Shown: positions 24,870 through 34,455 of the stretch, piece by piece
Position numbering within the stretch: the first letter of the stretch is position 1
How the letters are laid out: every line of letters starts with the position of its first letter
NCBI GenBank assembly: GCA_028821475.1
Contig: JAPPGB010000167.1
Span: 1-34,455 of the forward strand
Direction of reading: 5' to 3'
Origin: Spirochaetaceae bacterium
GTDB taxonomy: Bacteria; Spirochaetota; Spirochaetia; SZUA-6; Bin103
Length of the DNA: 34,455 nucleotides
The notes under the pieces: model-generated
What the model saw: only the letters and a program-made list of their open reading frames with translations
What the model was told of the DNA's origin: nothing
Database searches by the model: none
Position numbers and translations under genes: made by a program

Positions 24870-24954
24870 GCTGCGGTGGTGGAATTGGTAGACACGCTAG
24901 CTTGAGGGGCTAGTGGGCGTTTAGCCCGTGAAGGTTCAAGTCCTTTCCGCAGCA
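24870..24954 (+). tRNA. tRNA-Leu(GAG)
   Basis: Acceptor GCTGCGG/CCGCAGC, the class II D-arm GAATTGGTAGACACG typical of leucine tRNAs, anticodon stem CTAGC/GCTAG with loop TTGAGGG (anticodon GAG, reading CUC/CUU), a long variable arm and discriminator A. CCA is not encoded; ACC follows. It is followed by a short non-coding stretch (24955-25077) with a CCCGG/CCGGG stem. Confidence 0.96.
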
Positions 24955-25077
24955 ACCCGGCTCAGACCGGGGGTTCCACCCGGCCCCGGACGGCGCCGCG
25001 GCCGACACCTCCCCACCTCCCGAACTGCACGCCTACCTGTTCGGCCCGGCCTCGGGCGCCACTCGCGGGGACTCCTC

Positions 25078-26040
25078 TCAGGGGATCAGCAGCAGCTTGC
25101 CGGTGGTGGAGCGGCCGGCCAGCGCGGCGTGCGCGGCGGCCGCCTCGGCGAGCGGATACTCGCGGTGGATCAGCACGTCCAAGTCGCCGGCGGCAACCCA
25201 GGAGAACAGCTCGGCGCTGCGCGCCGCCAGTTCGCTTCGCTCGGCGATGTAGTCGGCCAGGGTCGGGCGGGTGAGATACAGCGAGCCGCCCTGCGACAGC
25301 ATCGCCGGCTCGAAGCCGGTCACCGGTCCGCTCGACTGGCCGTAGCTCACCAGCACGCCGCGCCGGCGCAGCGCCGCCAGCGAGCCGGCGAAGGTGGCCT
25401 GCCCCACCGAGTCGTACACCACGTCGACGCCGGCGCCGCCGGTGAGGCGGCGCGCCTGCTCGGGTACGTCGCCGTAATCGAGCACGTGGTGGGCGCCGAG
25501 CGCGCGCACCATGGCGGCCTTCTCCGGCGTGGAGCAGGTTGCCAGCACGGTGGCGCCGCGGCGCCGCGCGGCCTGCACCAGGAGGCGGCCGACGCCGCCG
25601 GCGGCCGCGTGCACCAGCGCCGTGGAGCCGGCCTCCAGCGGCGCGGTGTCGGTGACCAGGTAGTGGGCGGTAAGGCCCTGCAGGAACACCGCCGCCGCCA
25701 GCCTGGTGGACAGCGTGTCGGGCAGCACCACCACCGCGCGCGCCGGTACCACGGCATACTCGGCGTAGGCGCCGGCGGTCATGGCGTAGGCGACGCGCGC
25801 GCCGGGCGGCACGGTGGTGACGCCGCTGCCGACGGCATCGATCACTCCGGCACCCTCCATACCGGGAGTGAAAGGGGTGGCGACGGGGTAGAGACCGGTG
25901 CGCTGGTAGATGTCGATGAAGTTGACACCCGCCGCTTCGATTCTGACGCGGACTTCGTGCGCACCCGGTTCGGGTACGGGTAGGTCGGTGATGCGGAGGA
26001 CCTCGGGTCCTCCGGGCGCAGAGACTTGTATCGCTTGCAT
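25078..26040 (-). CDS. Zinc-free MDR-family NAD(P)H:quinone reductase-like oxidoreductase
   Basis: A 320-residue medium-chain reductase. The N-terminal GroES-like domain has RIEAAGVNFIDIYQRTGLYP, a quinone reductase hallmark, and lacks the catalytic-zinc Cys/His pattern. The Rossmann domain has AAAGGVGRLLVQAARRRGA for NADPH. The protein ends in TTGKLLLIP, typical of the family. The physiological substrate is unknown. The start ATG at 26040 lies 5 bp after the nrdB stop, so it is probably the last gene of the nrd operon; a functional link to ribonucleotide reduction is only suggested by this placement. Confidence 0.92.
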   Translation of the reverse strand: MQAIQVSAPGGPEVLRITDLPVPEPGAHEVRVRIEAAGVNFIDIYQRTGLYPVATPFTPGMEGAGVIDAVGSGVTTVPPGARVAYAMTAGAYAEYAVVPARAVVVLPDTLSTRLAAAVFLQGLTAHYLVTDTAPLEAGSTALVHAAAGGVGRLLVQAARRRGATVLATCSTPEKAAMVRALGAHHVLDYGDVPEQARRLTGGAGVDVVYDSVGQATFAGSLAALRRRGVLVSYGQSSGPVTGFEPAMLSQGGSLYLTRPTLADYIAERSELAARSAELFSWVAAGDLDVLIHREYPLAEAAAAHAALAGRSTTGKLLLIP

Positions 26041-26045
26041 CGTGG

Positions 26046-27059
26046 CTAATCCCAGTCGAGGGCGCCGGCGGGCTGGTACTCGGTCACCCGGGTCTCGAAA
26101 AAATTCTTTTCCTTGTTCAGGTCCATGGTGTGCCCCATCCACGGGAACGGGTTCTCGGTCTCGTACTGGCGCTGCAGGCCGATACGCTCGAGCCTGCGGT
26201 CGGCGACGTACTCGACGTAGCGGGCGAACTGCACGGCGTTGATGCCGAGCAGCCCGTCGGGGCAGGCGTCGTGGGCGTACGCCTGCTCGAATTCCACGCC
26301 GCGCCGCACCAGGCCCACGACCTCCGCCTGCAGCTCGGCGGACCAGGCGGCCGGATACTCCTGCTTGATGGTGTTGATCAGTTCACAGCCGAACGCCAGG
26401 TGCACGCTCTCGTCGCGCATGATGAACTCGAACTGCTCCCCGATGCCGACCATCTTGCCCTGCCGTTTGAGCGCGAGCATCATGGCGAACCCGGCGTAGA
26501 AGAACACGCCCTCCATGATCACGTAGTAGCCGATCAGGTCACGCAGGAAGCGCTGCACGTTGACGGTGCGGTCGGCGGCGGCGGGCGAAATCAGGTCGAA
26601 CGACGGATCGAAAATCGACTTCGTGATCTCGATCACGAACTGGTCCTTCTCGCGGATGCTCGGGATGGTGTGGTACATGGTGTAGATGCGGTCGGGATCG
26701 AGGCCGAGCGAATCGCTGCAGTAGATGAAGGTGTCGGTGTGAATCGCCTCCTCGAACGCCTGCCGCAGCAGGTACTGGCGGCATTCCGGGTTGGTGACGT
26801 GGCGGTACACCGCGAGCACGATGTTGTTGGCGGTCAGCGACTCGGCGGTGGAGAAGAAGCCGAGGTTCCACAGGATCAGGCGCCGCTCGGTGCCGCTCAG
26901 CACGTCCGGCGCCTTCCACTGCTCGACGTCCTTCTGCATCGACACTTCTTCCGGAACCCAGTTGTTGGCCACGCCGTTCTTGTAGAACTCGCGCGCCCAC
27001 GGGTAGGTGAGCGGGAGAATCTTGTTCGGGTCGGTGGCGGAAGCGCCGATGATCGGCAT
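26046..27059 (-). CDS. nrdB: Ribonucleotide reductase class I small subunit, class Ic-like (no radical tyrosine)
   Basis: A 337-residue ferritin-like subunit. The predicted metal ligands are Glu73 (TAESLTANN), Glu104 and His107 (EEAIHTDTF), Glu183 (VIMEGVFFY), and Glu217 and His220 (RDESVHLAF). The position of the radical tyrosine (E. coli Tyr122) is Phe111, and the first ligand is Glu instead of Asp. Both are hallmarks of the Chlamydia-type class Ic enzyme, which uses a Mn/Fe cofactor in place of a tyrosyl radical. Tyr113, two residues on, matches a conserved class Ic tyrosine. The cofactor type is inference from these residues. It starts 3 bp after nrdA on the same strand. Confidence 0.95.
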   Translation of the reverse strand: MPIIGASATDPNKILPLTYPWAREFYKNGVANNWVPEEVSMQKDVEQWKAPDVLSGTERRLILWNLGFFSTAESLTANNIVLAVYRHVTNPECRQYLLRQAFEEAIHTDTFIYCSDSLGLDPDRIYTMYHTIPSIREKDQFVIEITKSIFDPSFDLISPAAADRTVNVQRFLRDLIGYYVIMEGVFFYAGFAMMLALKRQGKMVGIGEQFEFIMRDESVHLAFGCELINTIKQEYPAAWSAELQAEVVGLVRRGVEFEQAYAHDACPDGLLGINAVQFARYVEYVADRRLERIGLQRQYETENPFPWMGHTMDLNKEKNFFETRVTEYQPAGALDWD

Positions 27060-27062
27060 GGG

Positions 27063-29990
<2,928 letters not shown>

Positions 29991-30043
29991 CTACTCATGT
30001 ACCCCCTGTGGCCCTGTGGCTTTTGTCTTCGCTGCATGGTCCC

Positions 30044-30310
30044 TTACTGCTGTTCCGGCGTTGCGTGTTCCGGAAAGAGCTCGCGCTGCACGGCGGCGGC
30101 GTCCGCGCCCGCCTGCGCGGTCGCCGCGTCCGGTCCGCGCACGGGAACCGGCAGGTAGGTACCCTCGTCGATGGCGCGTTCCACGTCAGCCTCGATAAGC
30201 TGAATGAGCCGTCGAGTCATTGAGGTGCCGCGTAGCGCGCAGACTGCATGAAACTGGTCGCGCAGCCGTATTGGCACCTGCCTGAGGTTTATGGCCCCGT
30301 AGGCGCGCAT
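30044..30310 (-). CDS. Small ribbon-helix-helix (Arc/CopG-type) protein upstream of nrdA
   Basis: An 88-residue protein. Residues 5-45 fit a ribbon-helix-helix fold: a beta strand GAINLRQVP, helix A RLRDQFHAVCALRG and helix B SMTRRLIQLIEADVERA. The C-terminal 40 residues are Ala/Pro-rich without a toxin-binding motif I recognise. The ATG at 30310 has AAGGAG 4 nt upstream; the longer frame starting at 30379 lacks such a site. It lies 53 bp upstream of nrdA on the same strand and has three TGATAC repeats over its own promoter. It could be an autoregulating repressor of the nrd operon or an orphan antitoxin. No toxin gene is adjacent. Confidence 0.75.
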   Translation of the reverse strand: MRAYGAINLRQVPIRLRDQFHAVCALRGTSMTRRLIQLIEADVERAIDEGTYLPVPVRGPDAATAQAGADAAAVQRELFPEHATPEQQ

Positions 30311-30335
30311 CTTGCTCCTTCCTGCCATAGCTGCC

Positions 30336-30398
30336 GGTATCATAAGCACCTGATGCGGCAGGGGTATCAACCGTATCACTTGTATTATCGGCAGTCAA
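30336..30398 (-). promoter_or_regulatory. Promoter with three TGATAC repeats before the RHH-nrdAB genes
   Basis: On the minus strand TTGACT (30393-30398), 17 bp and TACGGT (30370-30375) form a plausible promoter. TGATACG (30372-30378) and TGATACC (30363-30369) are direct repeats 9 bp apart that cover the -10, and a third TGATACC lies at 30336-30342. Such repeats are typical of RHH operators. The remaining gap to the mutY-like gene (30399-30522) shows nothing clear. Confidence 0.5.
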
Positions 30399-30522
30399 CT
30401 TGATTCGTTCCATCGGTGACGCGGGAAAATGGGTCGCGCCATGCCGCCGGCGTGCCCCGCGGCGCGGCACCTTCCTGACGCCGTCGAAGCCTCGCACCCG
30501 GTCTGAGTGATTGCGGTGTAAC

Positions 30523-31359
30523 TCATGGTAGATAAATGGATTGTCGGGTGGCCGGGGGGGCGCGGTGCCCGGCGATGCAGACCAGGGCGCCGGTGTGGGT
30601 CAGGAACTGCTCGGCGGCCAGGTCGGCCACCACCGCGGCGAGCCGTTCGTCGGCGCAGCGCTCCTGCAACTCGGCGAGCGGCAGGCAGCGGCGGTCGGTG
30701 AGCAGGCGCAGCACGCGCCCGCGCAGCTCGCGCCGCGACCCGGCGAACGGTTCCTGCCGGCTGTAGTGGGCGCTGCGCCGGTTCGGGTTGCCGGGGCGCC
30801 GGCCGAGCACCGCGCCCCAGTCCATCAGCGCGTAGTACCAGTGCCGCGGCCGCCGGCGGTCGAGGGTGCGCGCCACCAGCGGCAGCAGGGCGGCATCCGG
30901 TACGTTGTCGGCGGCGGGGAAGAACTGGTGCAGGAACAGGCGTCGGATGTTGGTCTCGATGAACACCGCCGGTTGCGAGAAGGCGAACGCGAGCACGGCG
31001 CCGGCGGTGGCCGGGCCCACCCCCGGCAGGCGCAGCAGTGCGTCGCGGTCGGCCGGCAGCAGGCCGCCGTGCTCGCTCACCACGGCGCCGGCGGCGCGCT
31101 GCAGCGCCAGCGCCCGGCGGTTGTAGCCAAGGCCGGTCCAGCGTTCCAGGACCGCGGACAGCGGCGCCGCGGCCAGGGCGGCGGGGTCCGGGAAGCGCGC
31201 CAGGAAGCGTGCGTAGTGGTCGAGCGCGCGCGTCACCTGGGTCTGCTGCAGCATCACCTCCGACACCAGGATGGCGTACGGGTCGCGCGTATCGCGCCAC
31301 GGCAGAACGCGGTAGTGGCGCCGGCCGTGCCAGCACACGCGGCGCCGGAACCGTTCCAC
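30523..31359 (-). CDS. MutY-like HhH-GPD DNA glycosylase lacking the iron-sulphur cluster
   Basis: About 278 residues from a GTG at 31359; the start is uncertain because the frame is open upstream. It has LPWRDTRDPYAILVSEVMLQ with the MutY catalytic Glu (Glu34), the helix-hairpin-helix LPGVGPATAGAVLAFAF and the helix after FIETNIRRLFL. The catalytic Asp of MutY and Nth is replaced by Glu135. The four-Cys [4Fe-4S] motif is absent, replaced by NPNRRSAHYSRQEPFAGSRR, followed by a small winged-helix-like end. This looks like a separate FeS-free branch of the adenine-glycosylase family. The damage recognised is unknown. It is divergent from the pseudogene to its right. Confidence 0.8.
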   Translation of the reverse strand: MERFRRRVCWHGRRHYRVLPWRDTRDPYAILVSEVMLQQTQVTRALDHYARFLARFPDPAALAAAPLSAVLERWTGLGYNRRALALQRAAGAVVSEHGGLLPADRDALLRLPGVGPATAGAVLAFAFSQPAVFIETNIRRLFLHQFFPAADNVPDAALLPLVARTLDRRRPRHWYYALMDWGAVLGRRPGNPNRRSAHYSRQEPFAGSRRELRGRVLRLLTDRRCLPLAELQERCADERLAAVVADLAAEQFLTHTGALVCIAGHRAPPATRQSIYLP

Positions 31360-31439
31360 CGCGGCGTCGTCGAGCGCCGCCGTGCCGGCTTCGGGCGCGC
31401 TGACGGAGCGGACCGGTCCGCGGCCGGCGCCCGTCCCGC

Positions 31440-32068
31440 CGGCCCGGCGGGCTTCGCCGTGACGGTCCGGCAGCACGCCGCGCCCTGCGCGCTCGCGGCG
31501 CACACCGTGGCGGTGGCGACCGGCTTCTTCGACGCGCCGGTCCGGCTCGGCATTCCGGGTGAGGACCTGCCCAAGTGCTCGCACTGCTTCCATGACGGGC
31601 ACCCCTATTATGGCCGGCGGGTGGCGGTCGTGGGAGGCGGCAACTCGGCCGTGGAGACCGCTTTCGACCGGCAGCGCGCCGGCGCCCTGGTGACGCTGGT
31701 TCACCGCTCCGCCGAGTTGCGCCGCGGGGTCAAGTACTGGGTACGGCCGGAACTGGAGAACCGCATCGCCGACGGCGCCATCGAGGCGCGTTTCAACACG
31801 TCGGTGGAGGCCGTGGAGCCGGACGCCATCGTGGTGCGCGGCCCCGGCGGGCGCGAGCGGCTTGCGACGCCGTGCTGTTCCGGCGTTGGCAGCGACCCGG
31901 CAACCGCGGGTGCCGGAGCATGATCCGGCCACCTTGGAGACCGCGGTGCCGGGGCTGTTCGTATGCGGCGCGCTACTCGCCGGCAAACGTCGCCGGCAGC
32001 GTGTTTCATCGAAGACGGCCGGCACCACGGCGAGCGCATCGTCGCCGCCGTCCTGCGCCGCCCTCACT
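31440..32068 (+). pseudogene. Remnant of a thioredoxin reductase/YpdA-like flavoprotein
   Basis: An open stretch starting near 31450 reads VATGFFDAPVRLGIPGEDLP, then RRVAVVGGGNSAVETAFDRQ and GVKYWVRPELENRI. These are the NADPH-binding half of a YpdA/thioredoxin-reductase-like protein. The FAD-binding N-terminus (a GxGxxG about 110 residues earlier) is missing. After about 31870 the homology jumps frames: HDPATLETAVPGLFVCGALL in one frame, then GSVF and IEDGRHHGERIVAAVLR in others, caused by at least three small insertions or deletions (an extra C and an extra T near 31990-32010). It ends next to the aldo/keto reductase stop. Confidence 0.8.
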
Positions 32069-33140
32069 GCGCCGGGCGGCCGCCGGGTACGCGCGCTGCG
32101 TGCTCCACCGCAGCGGCGAGCAGGCGGCGCGCTGCGCCGTCGACGCTCAGGCCGGCGGCGGCCGCCGCGTGCTCGGCCTGGTGCGGTGAGCGGGCGCCCA
32201 CGATGACGCCGCGCACGGCCGGGTGGCCTGCCGCCCAGGCGATGGCGAGCTGTTCGGCACGCACGCCGCGCTCGGCGGCCAGCGTGCGCAGCGCGGCGGA
32301 CGCCCGCAGGTGGCGCGCCAGGAGCGGTTCGTTGAAGGCGGCGGCGTGCGCGCGCCAGTCGTCGCCGGGCAGGCGGCGCCGGCGGCGGGCGTCGAACGCC
32401 TCGGTGAGGATGCCGGACGCCAGCGGGCTGTAGGCCAGGGCCGCCACCCCGAGCGCGGCGCAGCGCGGCAGCAGTTCCGCCTCGGCGGCGCGGTCGAGCA
32501 GGTGGTAGGGAAGCTGCAGGGTCGCCACCGGACGCGCGGAATGCAGGCGCTGCAGGTCGTCGGCGGCCAGGTTGCATACGCCGCCGGCGACCACCTTGCC
32601 CTGCTCGATGAGGCGCCCGATCGACTCCCAGGCGGCGTCGATGTCGCAGTCGGGGCCGGGCCAGTGGATCTGGTACAGGTCGATGCGGTCGGTGCGCAGG
32701 CGGCGCAGGCTGGCCTCCACCTCGCCGAACACGCTCGCCGCGGTCAGCCGCGGATAGGGCCGCCGGCTGCCGGGCTGCCACAGAAAGCCGCACTTGCTCG
32801 CCACCCGCACCCGCGGGCGCAGGCCGTGGGCGGCGAGCGTGCGCCCGACCACCACCTCGGCGTGCCCGACCCCGTACACGGGAGCCGTGTCGATCCAGTC
32901 GATGCCCAGCTCCACGGCGCGCACGATGGTGGCCTCGGACTGGGCATCGTCCTGGCGCCCCCAGGAGTAGCGCCAGCCCTTGCCGCCCATTGCCCAGGTG
33001 CCGAGGCCGATCGCCGACCAGGACGCGAGGTCAGGCGCCAACGCCGAGGCGTCGGTGGGCTGTACACGCGGTTCGCCGGCCCCGCCGTGAGCGCCTCCGG
33101 CGACGGAGCCCCCCCGGCCGGCGTCCGCCGTTCCGGTCAT
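32064..33140 (-). CDS. Aldo/keto reductase
   Basis: A 358-residue NADPH-dependent reductase of the TIM-barrel family. The catalytic tetrad is visible: Asp and Tyr in DTAPVYGVG, Lys in VRVASKCGF and His in YQIHWPG. The cofactor loop near the end reads GVIVGARSP. The first ~38 residues are a Gly/Ala-rich extension before the usual barrel start (SAIGLGTWAMGG), so a later start is possible; the ATG at 33140 overlaps the RecD-like stop (ATGA), favouring coupling. It resembles the group that includes plant and bacterial L-galactose or pyridoxal-type reductases, but the substrate is unknown. Confidence 0.93.
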   Translation of the reverse strand: MTGTADAGRGGSVAGGAHGGAGEPRVQPTDASALAPDLASWSAIGLGTWAMGGKGWRYSWGRQDDAQSEATIVRAVELGIDWIDTAPVYGVGHAEVVVGRTLAAHGLRPRVRVASKCGFLWQPGSRRPYPRLTAASVFGEVEASLRRLRTDRIDLYQIHWPGPDCDIDAAWESIGRLIEQGKVVAGGVCNLAADDLQRLHSARPVATLQLPYHLLDRAAEAELLPRCAALGVAALAYSPLASGILTEAFDARRRRRLPGDDWRAHAAAFNEPLLARHLRASAALRTLAAERGVRAEQLAIAWAAGHPAVRGVIVGARSPHQAEHAAAAAGLSVDGAARRLLAAAVEHAARVPGGRPAQ

Positions 33141-34455
33141 CGCGCGCCGGCCGCGGCGGCGACGCGTTCGGCGAGCGCGGAGTGACGCCGGCGTTCGCCG
33201 CCGCGGCGCACCGCGATGGAGACCGCCATCTCGCTGCCGACCAGCACCACCAGCCGCTTGCCGCGGGTCACCGCCGTGTACAGCAGGTTGCGGCGCAGCA
33301 TGACGAAGTGCTGCGTGTGCACCGGGATCACCACGGCCGGGAACTCGCTGCCCTGCGAGCGGTGGATCGATATCGCATAAGCGAGCACCAGGTCGTCGCG
33401 GTCTGGCCCGCCGTACTCCACGTGGCGGCCGGCGAAGTCGACCCGCACCGCGCCGGCGTCGGCGTCCACGTCGATCACGCGGCCGATGTCGCCGTTGAAC
33501 ACCTCGAGCTGATAGTTGTTGCGGGTCTGCAGCACGCGGTCGCCGGTGCGCAGCCGGGCGCCGTCGCCGCTACCCGCTTCCGAACCGGCCGCGGAGGCGG
33601 GCGCCGAGGCGGGCGCGGAAGCGCGGGCCGGGTTGAGACGTTCGCGCAGCCGGGCATTCAATTGCGCGGTGCCGAGCGGGCCGCGGTTCATCGGCGACAG
33701 CACCTGGATGTCGGAGCGCGGGTCGAGGTCGAAGCGGCGCGGAATACGGGTGGTGACCACGCGTTCGAGCGTGTCGGCCACCTGCTCCGGCTCGCGCCGC
33801 GCGATGAAGTAGAAGTCGCCGCCGGCGTCGGACGGTGCGGCGGGCTCGAACTCGCCGCGGTTGATGGCGTGCGCGGTGCGCACGATCTGGCTGGCCGCCG
33901 ACTGCCGGAACACCTCCGCGAGGCGTACCGTGGGTATCGCCGCCACCAGCGCGAGGTCCGCCAGCACCGCGCCGGCGCCGACCGACGGAAGCTGATCGGC
34001 GTCGCCCACGAACAGCACGCGGCAGCGGTCGGGGACGGCGTCGAGCAGTGCGGCGAGCAGCACCACGTCGACCATCGACGCCTCGTCCACCACGACCAGG
34101 TCGGTGGCCAGCGGGTGTTCGCGGGTGCGGCTAAAGGTGCCGTCGCGCGGGCTGAACTCCAGCAGACGGTGGATGGTGCTGGCCGGCTGGCCGGTCGACT
34201 CCTCCAGCCGCTTGGCGGCGCGCCCGGTCGGGGCGGCCAGCGCCACGCGTGCCCCGACGCGGCGGAAGCTGCCCGCTATCCAGCGTACCAGGGTGGTCTT
34301 GCCGGTGCCGGGGCCGCCGGTGAGCACGCCCACCTTGCTGCGCAGCAGGCGCGCGGCCGCCGCCTGTTGCGCGCCGGACAGTTCGATTCCGGTATCGCCG
34401 GCGACCGCGGCGACGGCGGCGTCCGGGCCGCGGGCGGGCGCGGCCAGCAGTGCGG
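33137..34455 (-). CDS. RecD2-like superfamily 1 DNA helicase, partial (5' end outside window)
   Basis: The last 438 residues are visible; the N-terminus lies beyond the right edge. Motifs in order are Walker A TGGPGTGKTTLVRW, APTGRAAKRLEE, the Walker B DEASMVD, FVGDADQLPSVGAGAVL, a segment with VRLAEVFRQS, a C-terminal UvrD-like part with YAISIHRSQGSEFPAVVIPV and LLYTAVTRGKRLVVLVG. An inserted Ala/Ser-rich linker lies after NARLRERLNPAR. No recB or recC is next to it, so it is probably the RecBC-independent RecD2 type, a 5'-3' helicase. It is probably co-transcribed with the aldo/keto reductase. Confidence 0.92.
   Translation of the reverse strand, partial: ALLAAPARGPDAAVAAVAGDTGIELSGAQQAAAARLLRSKVGVLTGGPGTGKTTLVRWIAGSFRRVGARVALAAPTGRAAKRLEESTGQPASTIHRLLEFSPRDGTFSRTREHPLATDLVVVDEASMVDVVLLAALLDAVPDRCRVLFVGDADQLPSVGAGAVLADLALVAAIPTVRLAEVFRQSAASQIVRTAHAINRGEFEPAAPSDAGGDFYFIARREPEQVADTLERVVTTRIPRRFDLDPRSDIQVLSPMNRGPLGTAQLNARLRERLNPARASAPASAPASAAGSEAGSGDGARLRTGDRVLQTRNNYQLEVFNGDIGRVIDVDADAGAVRVDFAGRHVEYGGPDRDDLVLAYAISIHRSQGSEFPAVVIPVHTQHFVMLRRNLLYTAVTRGKRLVVLVGSEMAVSIAVRRGGERRRHSALAERVAAAAGAR

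Noticed and set aside
31360-32793. Upstream extension of the MutY-like frame to 756 aa
   Set aside because: The extension overlaps the flavoprotein remnant and part of the aldo/keto reductase in other frames, has no homology pattern and would add over 470 residues to a family of about 280.

Overview
The window is a GC-rich bacterial chromosomal segment around the replication origin, most likely from a high-GC spirochaete. Three things point there: the gene order dnaA-dnaN-recF-DUF721 followed by gyrase genes and rpmH-rnpA-yidC-jag, which recalls treponemes; a TraB/PrgY-type membrane protein next to dnaA; and a divergent sigma-like protein. The taxonomic call is inference. Several deduced proteins also look Chlamydia-like, for example a class Ic NrdB.

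Left part (1-3600): the 5' portion of dnaX lies behind an SRP RNA gene and five tRNA genes (Ser-GGA, Ser-CGA, Arg-GCG, Ser-GCT, Ser-TGA). All are on the minus strand behind one strong sigma70-type promoter. A 0.5 kb gap with hairpins, tandem repeats and palindromes leads into a membrane-anchored LytTR transcription factor on the plus strand.

Origin-proximal block (3601-18543): parB and parA come first. Next is a small cassette with a LAGLIDADG-like ORF and a doubtful 86-aa ORF, bracketed by two 32-bp copies of a parS site split in its centre by 13 bp. Then follow gyrA, gyrB, jag, yidC, yidD, rnpA, rpmH, dciA, recF, dnaN and dnaA, all on the minus strand. A 401-bp spacer between dnaA and traB carries consensus DnaA boxes and is the best candidate for oriC.

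Right part (18544-34455): traB is on the plus strand. Next comes a minus-strand series: rdgB, the sigma-like protein, a DHH phosphoesterase, an M24 peptidase and an ornithine carbamoyltransferase-like gene. tRNA-Leu(GAG) is on the plus strand. A likely operon follows, with a ribbon-helix-helix protein, nrdA, nrdB and an MDR-type quinone reductase. Last come an iron-sulphur-free MutY-like glycosylase, a decayed flavin reductase remnant on the plus strand, an aldo/keto reductase and the C-terminal part of a RecD2-like helicase.

Functionally the window combines replication initiation (DnaA, DnaN, DciA, DnaX), chromosome segregation (ParABS), topology (gyrase), membrane insertion (YidC/YidD/Jag), nucleotide supply and sanitation (NrdAB, RdgB) and repair (RecF, MutY-like, RecD2). 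The most unusual items are the split-parS repeats around the LAGLIDADG ORF, the RHH protein with TGATAC repeats ahead of nrdAB, the sigma-like protein, and substitutions at key residues in ArgF, GyrA and GyrB.
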